From NCBI GenBank assembly GCA_903838415.1, contig CAILYI010000109.1, positions 1 to 64,000 on the forward strand: a DNA stretch of 64,000 nucleotides, in the 5' to 3' direction. The notes beneath the pieces are model-generated. The model did no database searches. It saw nothing but the letters and a program-made list of their open reading frames with translations, and had not been told where the DNA came from. The position numbers were made by a program, and so were the translations under genes. This document shows, piece by piece, positions 1 through 8,142 of the stretch. Position 1 is the first letter of the stretch, and each line of letters starts with the position of its first letter. The DNA comes from an uncultured Anaerolineae bacterium. GTDB taxonomy: Bacteria; Chloroflexota; Anaerolineae; Anaerolineales; Villigracilaceae.

Positions 1-124
1 ATACCAAGAGGAGGTCATTTCGGATGGCAAAACATTTTCTTAAGTTGTGGCTGATGCTCCTGGCAAGTCAGTTCGGCTAATTTTTTGCCTGAAAATTGCT
101 CAGAATCTCGTGCAAATTGAATTC

Positions 125-391
125 TTAAACACGTTCTAAGACCGCAAGCGCTTCAACAGGGGATTCCAGATAAACCGCAATCAGGCGCGGCTTCGGCAGC
201 AGAACTGCATCCGCAAAAAGCAACCCCGAAAATATTGTGGCGATAAACAAAAAGCAAACCGCTAATTTTGAGTGAGATTCACCTTCTAAACGCCAAAAAA
301 AACGCACAACGAGAAAACCCGTCAGCGCAAGCGAAAGGATGAATTGGGCTAAAAAACTGATGGATGACGGCGTGAAATAAAAATTGGACAT
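125..391 (-). pseudogene. truncated N-terminus of a membrane sensor protein
   Basis: An 88-residue frame with two hydrophobic segments (about residues 11-30 and 44-62). It resembles the membrane-embedded N-terminal module that precedes kinase or phosphatase domains in Chloroflexota sensors. The frame ends abruptly at 125; the same frame stays open for about 15 more codons beyond the stop before the next stop, which suggests that a nonsense or indel event cut a longer gene. No downstream sensor domain is visible in 1-124. It could instead be a genuine small two-helix membrane protein. The family assignment is from memory of similar proteins and is tentative. Confidence 0.4.
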
Positions 392-876
392 AAAGGCCTG
401 TCAGTAAATCGCTCGATCTAACAGTATAAGTGAAATAACAATCAAAATGAGTTGTCTGCCTGCGGACTATCTTTTCAAGCTATTGCAAATTTCAGCCACC
501 TTTCAGGGAAACGGAATCTCCCAAAACCGATATCCATAATATTTGCGCAAGATGAGCGAGGAAGCGGGTAAGAGAAATAGCCGGTTACCAAAACACTTAT
601 CATTTGGATTACCTCTCAATTTACCTTCTGGATGAACTTTACAAAAACGATCAGCCTGTTTGACAAAAGAAAGTTTCACTTGTGGAACATACCAAGATCT
701 TTACCAGCCGGCCGAGCATTGCGTCAATCGTGAAAACTCACAAAAATATTCCCTTGGAATCGCCTATTAATTCTTTACCCGACCCTATCTTGAAATTACC
801 TCAAGCCATTACTAATCAACCCTGTAAATATTATACAGGTTTTTGGGTCTTTTAGTAATTTATTTTAGAACAGGGA
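392..876. other. AT-rich gap without an intact gene
   Basis: No convincing gene is present. Two short open stretches overlap: one on the plus strand (about 597-663, with weak AraC-like flavour before a stop) and one of about 58 codons on the minus strand with a GTG start near 679 and a stop at 503. Neither has a clear ribosome-binding site. At 821-844 there is a 6-bp inverted repeat (CCTGTA/TACAGG) followed by five T, a weak plus-strand terminator or an operator. The base composition and scattered fragments fit decayed coding sequence. Confidence 0.4.
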
Positions 877-1293
877 TTAAAAAGGCGCTTGGTAATTACC
901 ATAAGCCGGGTTAATCGCCTGTTGAAACAATATGCGTAATTGGTCTCCCAATGCGCCTTTGTAGAGAACACGCGCGCAACCGGCATTCAGTGCAACCTGT
1001 TTTTGTATCTGGTCATCCACTAAAACAATCGGGAGTGTGTTTGAACTGACTTTCTTCATATTATTCAAAAAATCAAATAGGCACTGATAATTTTGCAAAG
1101 GCGAAATCAGTTGGATATCCAGAATCAAGAAATCCGGCTTTCCTTCAGCCGCCAGGTGTAACGCTTCATCCGATGAGTTTGCAAACACAACCGATTCGAG
1201 TTCGTCAACGGTGCTGAGGTAAGTACGCAAAGAACTCCCCAAGAGTCCCAAAGGAACTGCAAGGAGAACACGAACCTTATAGGTATTATTCAT
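877..1293 (-). CDS. degenerate receiver-domain protein
   Basis: A stand-alone protein of 138 residues with a CheY-like receiver fold. The phospho-acceptor candidate is D59 in the strand LILDIQL, and a conserved-looking lysine follows in VLYKG near residue 110. The acidic pair that normally follows beta-1 is missing (the segment reads VLLAVPLG), so magnesium binding and phosphorylation are doubtful. No output domain is present. The ATG at 1293 is preferred; a GTG at 1317 in the same frame would add eight residues, and neither has a strong ribosome-binding site. It lies downstream of, and on the same strand as, a LuxR-type regulator in a region of broken signalling genes. It may be a pseudo-receiver that acts by binding a partner. 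Confidence 0.6.
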   Translation of the reverse strand: MNNTYKVRVLLAVPLGLLGSSLRTYLSTVDELESVVFANSSDEALHLAAEGKPDFLILDIQLISPLQNYQCLFDFLNNMKKVSSNTLPIVLVDDQIQKQVALNAGCARVLYKGALGDQLRILFQQAINPAYGNYQAPF

Positions 1294-1403
1294 CACCAAA
1301 GCATACCAAATGCTCACGTATCTGGTACGCTCATCCTGCTTATTTTTATATATCGTTTACGTGTAGTTTTGTTTACCCCACTGATGCGGCCGCTCAAAAA
1401 CCA

Positions 1404-2030
1404 TTAGAATTTATTCTTCTGGGCGTATGCGACAACCTGGCTGCGATTCTTCAGTTCCAATTTCCCCAGCATATTTGAGATATGCACCCGCACTGTGGCC
1501 TCGCTGAGGCATAAGGATAAGGCGATTTCTGAATTCGAGAAACCGTCTCCTACCAATGTCAACACTTCCTGCTCACGAGGCGTAAGCGTTATTAATTCTT
1601 CTTTTTCGGCATATAAGATGCGCGCCAATTTCTCGCCAATTTCCGGAGGGATAAAGCGTTTGCCCTGGGCTACTTGCTTCAACCCATACAGAATCTGGTC
1701 ACGCGAGGCATCTTTCAGCAAGTACCCCATCGCACCGGCACGCACTGCCGCAGATACCTTCTTATCCTCGCCAGAACTGGTAATAATCAAGACTTTCGCA
1801 TCCGGGTTGGTGCGGAGAATTTCGCGCGTGGCTTCAATCCCATCCATCACGGGCATATACAAATCCATCAAGATCACGTCCGGTTTTAAATCAGCCGCCA
1901 TTTGCACAGCCTGGCTGCCATTGATAGCTTCACCGATCACTTGCAGGGCATCTTCCGTCTCAACGGCATCCCTCAACGCATCACGCATCAAAGGATGATC
2001 GTCCACTATCAAAACGTTGATCTTATCCAT
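1404..2030 (-). CDS. NarL/FixJ-type response regulator
   Basis: A DNA-binding response regulator of 208 residues. The receiver has D10-D11, phospho-acceptor D56 (VILMDLYMP), the ITSS switch and the lysine in YLLKD; the C-terminal LuxR helix-turn-helix contains LTPREQEVL and the NSEIALSL recognition region. The ATG at 2030 is chosen because AGGAG lies 8 bases upstream and the receiver starts right there; an in-frame upstream ATG would only add sequence belonging to the decayed gene behind it. Regulators of this class normally pair with a HisKA_3 kinase; here the adjoining upstream sequence is a broken kinase, so it is probably driven by another kinase or is losing function. Confidence 0.9.
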   Translation of the reverse strand: MDKINVLIVDDHPLMRDALRDAVETEDALQVIGEAINGSQAVQMAADLKPDVILMDLYMPVMDGIEATREILRTNPDAKVLIITSSGEDKKVSAAVRAGAMGYLLKDASRDQILYGLKQVAQGKRFIPPEIGEKLARILYAEKEELITLTPREQEVLTLVGDGFSNSEIALSLCLSEATVRVHISNMLGKLELKNRSQVVAYAQKNKF

Positions 2031-2335
2031 GCTGAAATCTCCTGCTTGTTGGCATTTTCGTGAATAACGGCCCAGGTCGTATCCGGTTTCGAGATGATCT
2101 CCACCTGCCACCCGGACTCACTCGCAGAACCGACTATGGCTCCAATCCCCGACCATTATAATGTGAAGTCGTAAAGTAAAATTTTGTCGACTACCACTAA
2201 AACCCACACGAACATTTGATGCGCTGAAACACATTTCCGCTGCCCAACTGAGCAACTTTCGGGTTCCCTTTTCCATCCAGACAATTTCAATACCGGAATT
2301 CTTGCCAGTTTGACTCGAACAACCGAGAAATAATT
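2022..2335 (-). pseudogene. decayed histidine kinase C-terminus (HATPase_c)
   Basis: Reading the minus strand in three frames recovers pieces of one kinase ATP-binding domain in the right order. About 2330-2150 gives an N-box-like stretch with ASNVRVGFSGSRQNF. About 2160-2143 in a second frame gives YNGRGL, like the G1 box. From about 2152 a third frame gives SGIGAIV followed by GSASESGWQVEIISKP, like the G2 box and last beta strands. This frame runs into the start of the response regulator. At least two frameshifts and a stop codon are needed, so the gene is dead. Its position directly before a LuxR-type regulator is where the cognate HisKA_3 kinase would sit. Confidence 0.6.
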
Positions 2336-2429
2336 ATACAGGCTTTTCTTTTTTTAGCCTATTTTCCGCACGAATTCTTTGGGAAAAGATAATCTGTCAG
2401 TTTTCTGCGTTTTTATGATGGATGAGGTC

Positions 2430-3137
2430 TTACCCGAACCCCAAACCACGCTCTTTCAAGGAAACCCAACGCCCCTGACCGATGACCAAATGATCGAGCA
2501 CATCCACGTCCAGCAACTTCCCGGCCTGCACGATGGCTCTCGTTACTGCCACGTCGTCAGGGCTGGGAGTTGGATCCCCGCTTGGATGGTTGTGCACTAC
2601 GATAATCCCCGAAGCGTTTTTGCGGACCGCTTCCTTGAAGACCTCGCCCACCCGCACCTGGGATGAGCTGACTGAGCCGCGATAGATTTCAACCACTTCC
2701 AGCACGCGGTTGCGCCGGTCCAACAGCACCACCCGCAGGTGTTCCTGTTCCAGCGCCCCCATGTCATATTGCACCAGCGCAGCCGCATCGGCTGGAGAAT
2801 TGATGGCGGGACGTTCTTCGGGCGATTCCAACATCAGGCGGCGGCCAAGCTCAATGGCAGCTTTGATCTGCGCCGCTTTGGCCTCGGCGATGCCGTGTTG
2901 GTTGCAAAGTTCATTAAACGGTGCCCGGTGCAGGCCGCTAATTCCACCAAATTTTTGCAAAAGGCGCTGACCGACCTGGACGGCGTTTTCGCCAGGGACG
3001 CCAACGCGCAACAGGATAGCGATCAACTCGGCATTGGCAAGCGCCTGTGGACCCAGGGAAGCCAGCCGCTCACGAGGGCGATCTGTTTCCTGTAAATCGG
3101 TGATGCGATATATGGGGTGAGTGCCAGATTCGGACAT
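2430..3137 (-). CDS. radC: RadC family JAMM protein
   Basis: 235 residues, the usual length of this family. An N-terminal helix-hairpin-helix-like region (about 30-100) precedes the JAMM/MPN+ metal site: H182 and H184 in HNHPSGDP and the downstream S192 and D195 in PSPDD. The ATG at 3137 has GGAGG seven bases before it. Despite the historical name, a direct role in DNA repair is not established; the fold is that of a zinc metalloprotease-like hydrolase. It is transcribed away from the tRNA genes and appears to be a single-gene unit. Confidence 0.95.
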   Translation of the reverse strand: MSESGTHPIYRITDLQETDRPRERLASLGPQALANAELIAILLRVGVPGENAVQVGQRLLQKFGGISGLHRAPFNELCNQHGIAEAKAAQIKAAIELGRRLMLESPEERPAINSPADAAALVQYDMGALEQEHLRVVLLDRRNRVLEVVEIYRGSVSSSQVRVGEVFKEAVRKNASGIIVVHNHPSGDPTPSPDDVAVTRAIVQAGKLLDVDVLDHLVIGQGRWVSLKERGLGFG

Positions 3138-3197
3138 TATTTCCTCCCGCAGACTAGGTAAATTGATTTTACTGTAAATATTGCCACAATACTATTC

Positions 3198-3226
3198 TTG
3201 ACATTCCCCTCCGCATCAGATAGAAT
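3198..3226 (+). promoter_or_regulatory. sigma70-type promoter of tRNA-Ala(CGC)
   Basis: TTGACA at 3198-3203, a 17-base spacer, and TAGAAT at 3221-3226. Transcription would start near 3233, about 16 bases before the mature tRNA. Confidence 0.85.
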
Positions 3227-3248
3227 CATTAGGCTCTGGTTATAAGTT

Positions 3249-3321
3249 GGGCCTGTAGCGCAGCTGGGAGCGCGCCTCAATCGCACTGAGGAGGCCAGGG
3301 GTTCGAATCCCCTCAGGTCCA
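3249..3321 (+). tRNA. tRNA-Ala (anticodon CGC)
   Basis: Folds into a standard cloverleaf: acceptor GGGCCTG pairs with CAGGTCC, D stem GCGC/GCGC, anticodon stem CCTCA/TGAGG with loop ATCGCAC (anticodon CGC, reading GCG), T stem AGGGG/CCCCT with loop TTCGAAT, discriminator A. The third acceptor pair is G-U, the alanine identity element, which agrees with the anticodon. CCA is not encoded. Confidence 0.95.
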
Positions 3322-3349
3322 CTGTACTGAAACCAAATTTTGGTACTTG

Positions 3350-3378
3350 TTGACGGATTAGATATTATCAAGTAGAAT
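3350..3378 (+). promoter_or_regulatory. sigma70-type promoter of tRNA-Ala(GGC)
   Basis: TTGACG at 3350-3355, a 17-base spacer, and TAGAAT at 3373-3378, ending 12 bases before the tRNA. The hexamers and spacing closely match those of the first tRNA promoter. Confidence 0.85.
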
Positions 3379-3390
3379 ACCCGTCGCTAA

Positions 3391-3463
3391 GGGCCCATAG
3401 CGCAGTTGGGAGCGCGTCTCAATGGCATTGAGAAGGTCGAGGGTTCGAATCCCTCTGGGTCCA
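3391..3463 (+). tRNA. tRNA-Ala (anticodon GGC)
   Basis: Cloverleaf with acceptor GGGCCCA/TGGGTCC, D stem GCGC/GCGC, anticodon stem TCTCA/TGAGA with loop ATGGCAT (anticodon GGC, reading GCC and GCU), T stem GAGGG/CCCTC and discriminator A. The third acceptor pair is again G-U. It is similar to the upstream tRNA-Ala and probably arose by tandem duplication. Confidence 0.95.
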
Positions 3464-3467
3464 CAAA

Positions 3468-3496
3468 TTTGGGGCAGGTCTGAGACCTGCCCCAAA
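3468..3496. terminator. 13-bp hairpin after the tRNA-Ala gene
   Basis: A perfect inverted repeat (TTTGGGGCAGGTC, loop TGA, GACCTGCCCCAAA) starting five bases after the tRNA. It is followed by TGCTAAGTTTTA rather than a clean T run, so termination is likely but not certain; it may also be a dispersed palindromic repeat. Confidence 0.5.
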
Positions 3497-3512
3497 TGCT
3501 AAGTTTTATCAG

Positions 3513-3521
3513 TGTTATAAT
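3513..3521 (+). promoter_or_regulatory. extended -10 promoter of the T-box/leuS unit
   Basis: TGTTATAAT, an extended -10 element with TATAAT at 3516-3521. The region 17 bases upstream does not match a -35 box and falls on the edge of the preceding hairpin. A start near 3528 would place the T-box about 20 bases into the transcript. Confidence 0.55.
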
Positions 3522-3547
3522 CAGACCAATATTAAAAGTTATGGCAG

Positions 3548-3830
3548 GAGTAGTAGGTCATCCCGTCAGCGAGTTGGGAGAGCAAGGTGGAAGCCCGGCA
3601 CAGCGCCCAGCGGGAGCGCATTCACCCCCTAACGGGGCAAGAGACCGAACTCGCCGTGCCACCCCATGAGGGAAACTGTGCTGGTGAACGCGGAAAATCG
3701 CCGCAGGTAGTCAGCGCCGGGGAAGCCCGTTATAGCAAGCCAAAGTGGTCAATGGAATTACGTTGACAAGCCGGGTGGTACCGCGGAGATAACCCTTCGT
3801 CCCTGTTGTGGATGAAGGGATTTTTGTTTA
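3548..3830 (+). promoter_or_regulatory. T-box riboswitch controlling leuS
   Basis: The T-box core GGTGGTACCGCG lies at 3774-3785, preceded by AAGCCG. Directly after it comes an intrinsic terminator: CCCTTCGTCC (3793-3802) pairs with GGATGAAGGG (3810-3819), followed by ATTTTTGTTT. The 5' part of this arm is also the partner of the antiterminator. Upstream, Stem I-like elements include GAGAGC and GGTGGAAGCCC. A leucine specifier is plausible at CTC 3650-3652 within GAACTC, in agreement with the downstream leucyl-tRNA synthetase gene. Uncharged tRNA-Leu would stabilise the antiterminator and allow read-through. The specifier assignment is by eye. Confidence 0.88.
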
Positions 3831-3868
3831 AAAGTTTCAGACTACAGGTAGCATATAAGGAGGCTCGT

Positions 3869-4000
3869 GTGAAAAAGATTATCGGTAAAATTAAAAATGC
3901 TTTCCAAAAGGCTGGTTCGATCCTTTCGGGAATCCTTGGTCCTCAACCTGAGCTTCGCCCAATTCCTGTCCGCGCTGAGCGTGTTTATCGCAGAAAATGA
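3869..4000 (+). CDS. 43-residue basic small protein between T-box and leuS
   Basis: Starts with GTG at 3869, five bases after a strong AGGAGG (3858-3863). The N-terminal half is a lysine-rich amphipathic helix-like segment (KKIIGKIKNAFQKAG), followed by SILSGILGPQP and a basic, proline-containing tail ending in ERVYRRK. No family is recognised. It lies wholly between the T-box terminator and leuS, so it would be made only when the T-box reads through. The strong ribosome-binding site argues for real translation. It could be a functional small protein, or a leader peptide whose translation affects the hairpin just downstream. Confidence 0.6.
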   Translation: MKKIIGKIKNAFQKAGSILSGILGPQPELRPIPVRAERVYRRK

Positions 4001-4007
4001 AATCAAC

Positions 4008-4030
4008 AGGCTGGATTGATCATCCAGCCT
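4008..4030 (+). promoter_or_regulatory. 9-bp hairpin between small ORF and leuS
   Basis: A perfect inverted repeat (AGGCTGGAT, loop TGATC, ATCCAGCCT) starts seven bases after the stop of the small ORF and ends about ten bases before the leuS ribosome-binding site. It is followed by an A-rich run, so it is not a plus-strand terminator. It may stabilise mRNA or couple translation of the two ORFs. Confidence 0.5.
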
Positions 4031-4047
4031 ATAAAAAAGAGGAAAGA

Positions 4048-6507
4048 ATGACAAAGGCCTATGGTTTCGCTGAAATTGAACAGAAATGGCAATCCAAATG
4101 GGATGCCGATGGGTTGTACCACGCCAACATCGATCCATCGAAGCCCAAATATTACGCCCTGACCATGCTGCCCTACCCGAGCGGCGACCTGCACATCGGT
4201 CACTGGTATGCGATGACTCCATCCGATGCCCGTGCGCGCTACATGCGCATGAAGGGCTATAACGTGCTGTTCCCGATGGGCTTCGACGCCTTTGGCCTGC
4301 CCGCCGAGAACGCCGCCATCAAGAGCGGCATCCACCCGATGGTGCGCACGCGCGACAACATTGTGCGGATGCGCAAGCAGCTGCGCTCGATGGGCGCCAT
4401 GTTCGACTGGCGGCGCGAGATGGTCTCGTGCGAACCGGAATATTACAAGTGGACCGAGTGGTTCTTCATCCAGTTGTACAAGAAAGGCCTGGCCTACCGC
4501 AAACTGTCGCCGGTGGATTTTTGCCCGAAGTGCAATACCACGCTGGCGCGCGAGCAGGTCTGGGGCGATGACCGGCACTGCGAGCGCTGTAACACGCCCG
4601 TCATCAAGAAAGATCTGTCGCAGTGGTTCTTCCAGGCCACAAAATACGCCGACGAACTGCTGAGTTTCGAGGGCATTGACTGGCCGGAACGCGTCAAGAC
4701 CTTGCAGACGAATTGGATTGATCGGTCGGAAGGCGCGAGCGTCACTTTCCACACGGAATTTGGCGACCCAGTTGAAGTCTTCACCACCCGCCCCGACACC
4801 CTGTTCGGTGCGACGTTTATGGTGTTCTCGCCCGAACATCCGCTGGTCGACAAAATCACCACGCCAGAGAACAAGGAAGCCATCGCGGCTTACAAGGCGC
4901 AAGCGGCGCGTCAGAGTGAAATCCAGCGCGGGGCCGTGGATAAGGAAAAAACCGGCGAGTTCACCGGCGGATACGCCATCAACCCGGTTAACGGCGCGAA
5001 AATCCCGATCTGGATCGCGGATTACGTGCTGATGAGCTACGGAACCGGCGCCATCATGGCCGTCCCGGCGCACGACGAGCGCGATTTTTCCTTCGCCCGG
5101 AAGTTTGAGCTGCCAATTATCCCGGTTTTCCAGGCTGAGGGGAGTCCAACTCCTGACGGGGCGACGATGGAAGCCGCTTTCATCAGCGACGGCGTGATGA
5201 TCAATTCCGCCCAATTTAACGGAACCAGGGTCAACACCGAAAAAGGGCGCAAGAATCCGGCCATCGCGGCGATGATCGATTGGCTGGAAAAACAGGGCAC
5301 CGGCAAGGAAACAGTCAACTATCGCTACCGCGATTGGCTGATCAGCCGCCAGCGCTACTGGGGCGCGCCGATCCCGATGATTTACTGCGAAAAAGACGGC
5401 TGGAACCCGGTGCCTGATGATCAGCTGCCGGTAACGCTGCCCGAGGACGTGGAGTGGAAGCCGACCGGCGAAAGCCCGCTGAAACTGCACCCGACCTGGT
5501 CCAAGACCACCTGCCCGGTGTGCGGCGGCGCAGCGACGCGCGAAACCGACACGATGGACACGTTTATGTGCTCGTCGTGGTATCACCTGCGTTACCTGAG
5601 CCCCTGGTACGATCAGGGCCCCTTTGACCCGGCCGAATACGATTACTGGATGCCGGTCGATACCTACACCGGCGGCATTGAACACGCCACGATGCACCTG
5701 CTGTACACGCGCTTTTTCCACAAGGCGCTGCGCGATATGGGCATCACCAAAGGCAATGAGCCGATGACCCAGCTGCGCAACCAGGGCATGGTGCTGGGCG
5801 AAGATAACGAGAAAATGTCCAAGAGCCGCGGCAACGTGATTGCCCCGGATGTGCTGGTGGATCGCTACGGCTCAGACACCGTCCGGGCTTACCTGATGTT
5901 CTTTGCGCGCTGGGAGATGGGCGCGCCCTGGGACAGCCAGGGCATCGAAGGATCGGCACGTTGGGTGCGACGCACCTGGACGCTGTTCACTGATGAAGTG
6001 AAGACGGGCAGTCCCACCCCCGAGACTTTGCGCGCCCTGCGCCGCAAAGTACACCAGACCTTGAAGCGTGTCACCCGCAACTTTGAGCAGTTTGAGTTCA
6101 ACACGATTGTCTCCTCGCTGATGGAATTGCTGAATGAGATGTACAAGGCGCGCGAAAATGGCGCGGCCGGTTCAAAAGAATGGAACGAGGCCATCGACAT
6201 TTACCTGCGCATGATGGCGCCGGTAACGCCGCACATCGCCGAAGAACTGTGGGCGGAGTATGGCAAGCTCTATTCCATCCACACCCAGAGCTGGCCCAAA
6301 GTGGACGAGGAAGCCGCCAAGGAAGATGAAATCACGCTGGCGGTGCAGGTCAACGGCAAGGTGCGCGAACGCATCACCGTGGCCGCCGATGCCAGCGAAG
6401 ACTTCATCCAGGCCGAGGCCTTGAAAGCGGTTGAGCGCTACCTGGAAGGCAAAACGCCCAAGAAAGTGATCGTGGTCAAGCACGCGATTGTCAGCATCGT
6501 GATTTAG
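4048..6507 (+). CDS. leuS: leucyl-tRNA synthetase
   Basis: Class Ia synthetase of 819 residues that charges tRNA-Leu in the cytoplasm. The HIGH signature is exact at residues 49-52 (GDLHIGHWYA) and KMSKS at 589-593. Between them lie the zinc-ribbon-like cysteines (CPKC, CERC), the CP1 editing domain around residues 220-400, and a second CPVC near residue 490. The C-terminal domain ends in the usual short beta-rich segment (AVQVNGKVRERI). The ATG at 4048 is chosen because GAGGAAAG lies just before it; an ATG at 3997 would read through the hairpin. The gene is under the T-box leader and has its own terminator. Confidence 0.97.
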   Translation: MTKAYGFAEIEQKWQSKWDADGLYHANIDPSKPKYYALTMLPYPSGDLHIGHWYAMTPSDARARYMRMKGYNVLFPMGFDAFGLPAENAAIKSGIHPMVRTRDNIVRMRKQLRSMGAMFDWRREMVSCEPEYYKWTEWFFIQLYKKGLAYRKLSPVDFCPKCNTTLAREQVWGDDRHCERCNTPVIKKDLSQWFFQATKYADELLSFEGIDWPERVKTLQTNWIDRSEGASVTFHTEFGDPVEVFTTRPDTLFGATFMVFSPEHPLVDKITTPENKEAIAAYKAQAARQSEIQRGAVDKEKTGEFTGGYAINPVNGAKIPIWIADYVLMSYGTGAIMAVPAHDERDFSFARKFELPIIPVFQAEGSPTPDGATMEAAFISDGVMINSAQFNGTRVNTEKGRKNPAIAAMIDWLEKQGTGKETVNYRYRDWLISRQRYWGAPIPMIYCEKDGWNPVPDDQLPVTLPEDVEWKPTGESPLKLHPTWSKTTCPVCGGAATRETDTMDTFMCSSWYHLRYLSPWYDQGPFDPAEYDYWMPVDTYTGGIEHATMHLLYTRFFHKALRDMGITKGNEPMTQLRNQGMVLGEDNEKMSKSRGNVIAPDVLVDRYGSDTVRAYLMFFARWEMGAPWDSQGIEGSARWVRRTWTLFTDEVKTGSPTPETLRALRRKVHQTLKRVTRNFEQFEFNTIVSSLMELLNEMYKARENGAAGSKEWNEAIDIYLRMMAPVTPHIAEELWAEYGKLYSIHTQSWPKVDEEAAKEDEITLAVQVNGKVRERITVAADASEDFIQAEALKAVERYLEGKTPKKVIVVKHAIVSIVI

Positions 6508-6530
6508 CAATAGCAAAATAAACCGCGAAA

Positions 6531-6566
6531 GCCCCTGAGAGTCTCACAACTTTCAGGGGCTTTTTA
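6531..6566 (+). terminator. intrinsic terminator of leuS
   Basis: GCCCCTGA (6531-6538) pairs with TCAGGGGC (6553-6560), extended by AGAGT/ACTTT-like pairs, followed by TTTTTATTTT. Confidence 0.85.
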
Positions 6567-6646
6567 TTTTATGAAAGCATGGAAAGGCAAATCGCGCTAT
6601 ACTTGCCCAAAGATTTTCCCCATCCAACTACCCGACAGGTGACTTC

Positions 6647-8077
6647 ATGGACTCAACCCAACAAGTTTTGAACATTTTCGAACAACTTTCCGCCATTCCG
6701 CGCGGCAGCGGGCGCGAAGCGCAGATTTCACGCTGGCTGCAGGAGCGCGCCGCACAACATGGCTTTTCCTCCGCAACCGACGAAGCCGGGAATCTCGTCA
6801 TCCGCGTTCCGGCAACCGCCGGATATGAATCCGCCCCGGTGAATATCCTGCAGGGGCACATGGACATGGTCTGCGAAAAAACACCCGACTCGCCGCACGA
6901 TTTCAGCAAGGATCCGATCCGCTGCATCGTGGATGGAGACTGGCTGCACGCCGATAGGACGACCCTGGGCGCCGATAACGGCATCGCCATTGCATTGGGA
7001 CTGGCTTTGGCTGAAAACGCGTCTGTGGCGCGCCCGGCGCTTGAGCTGCTCTTTACCGTCCAGGAGGAAGCGGGTCTGGGCGGCGCAAACCTGCTGCAAC
7101 CGGGCTTCATCAGCGGGAAAATTCTGCTCAATCTCGATTCAGAAGACGAAGGGACGTTTATCGTCGGCTGCGCAGGTGGACAGGGCACGCACATCCGCCT
7201 GCCGTTTACAGCCGGGGTGCCGCTCAATAAAACGGGATACAAGCTGCGGGTGGCGGGTTTGCGGGGCGGGCATTCCGGCGTGGATATCCACAAACACTAT
7301 GCCAGTGCCAACAAGCTCATCGCGCGGGTTCTTTTCCACCTTAACAAAACCGCGCCACTCTCCCTGATGAGCCTGAACGGCGGGATGGCGCATAACGCGA
7401 TTTCGCGCACCGCCGAAGCCACGTTTGCTTGCGCAGCCGGAGACGGCCTGGCGCTGGAGGAGGTGGTACGGAACTTTGAGCGGATTCTGAACAACGAATA
7501 TTCCGCCAGCGAAAGCGGCATCACGCTGACGCTGACCCCCGTTGAAGTGACGCGCGCCGCTACTGAAGCCGATACCGCCAAAATGCTGGGCCTGCTGATG
7601 GCGCTGCCGCATGGCGTGGCCGAAATGTCGGCCAGCGTGGCAGGTTTCGTGGAGACATCCAACAACCTGGCGCACCTTGAAATTGACGAAGATGCGCTGA
7701 AGATCGCCACCAGCCAACGCAGCACGGTGATGACTCGCATGGAAGAATTGACCGAGCGCATCATGGCCATGGCGCGGCTGGCTGGCGCGGAAGTCCACAG
7801 CAACCCGGCCTACCCGGGCTGGCAGCCGGAGATGAAATCGGCGCTGCTGCAGCGCAGCGTGGAAACGTATCAGGCGGTTTTCGGCGTTGCACCGCGCGTG
7901 CAAATGATCCACGCCGGGCTGGAATGCGGCACCATCGGCGCAATTTACAGCGGCCTGGACATGATTTCCCTGGGCGCAACCATCGAGAACCCGCATTCGC
8001 CCGGTGAGCGGATGTATATCCCCTCCGTGGGCAAGGTCTGGCAGTACCTGGTGGAATTCCTGCAGGCGTATCACTAA
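6647..8077 (+). CDS. pepD: Xaa-His dipeptidase (aminoacyl-histidine dipeptidase)
   Basis: M20C-family metallopeptidase of 476 residues, the usual length for PepD. Metal ligands are visible in order: H71 in QGHMDM, D110 in GADNGIA (bridging ligand), the catalytic glutamate in the VQEEAGLGGA segment (E140-E141), the acidic NLDSED segment near 162-167, and a late histidine in ENPHSPGE. The insertion domain (about 190-380, with LRGGHSGVDIH) is the dimerisation lid. It hydrolyses dipeptides, typically with C-terminal histidine, in the cytoplasm. The ATG at 6647 follows AGGTG. A TATACT box at 6598-6603 may serve as -10. It is a single-gene unit that ends in a strong terminator. Confidence 0.93.
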   Translation: MDSTQQVLNIFEQLSAIPRGSGREAQISRWLQERAAQHGFSSATDEAGNLVIRVPATAGYESAPVNILQGHMDMVCEKTPDSPHDFSKDPIRCIVDGDWLHADRTTLGADNGIAIALGLALAENASVARPALELLFTVQEEAGLGGANLLQPGFISGKILLNLDSEDEGTFIVGCAGGQGTHIRLPFTAGVPLNKTGYKLRVAGLRGGHSGVDIHKHYASANKLIARVLFHLNKTAPLSLMSLNGGMAHNAISRTAEATFACAAGDGLALEEVVRNFERILNNEYSASESGITLTLTPVEVTRAATEADTAKMLGLLMALPHGVAEMSASVAGFVETSNNLAHLEIDEDALKIATSQRSTVMTRMEELTERIMAMARLAGAEVHSNPAYPGWQPEMKSALLQRSVETYQAVFGVAPRVQMIHAGLECGTIGAIYSGLDMISLGATIENPHSPGERMYIPSVGKVWQYLVEFLQAYH

Positions 8078-8119
8078 AGGAGACGGGCCGTGGATCAAAA
8101 TCCACGGCCCGTCTCCTTT
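8076..8119. terminator. 20-bp perfect bidirectional terminator hairpin
   Basis: AAAGGAGACGGGCCGTGGAT and its exact complement flank a four-base loop CAAA. The stem overlaps the pepD stop codon and lies 24 bases from the stop of the convergent lipase gene. Its A/T ends give a short T tract in both directions. Confidence 0.8.
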
Positions 8120-8142
8120 ATCGCCACCCGCGCCAACTACCG

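Noticed and set aside
4003-5721. Long open frame antisense to leuS (about 570 codons)
   Set aside because: leuS is clearly the coding strand (HIGH and KMSKS intact). The antisense frame is a side effect of high third-position GC and encodes no recognisable protein.
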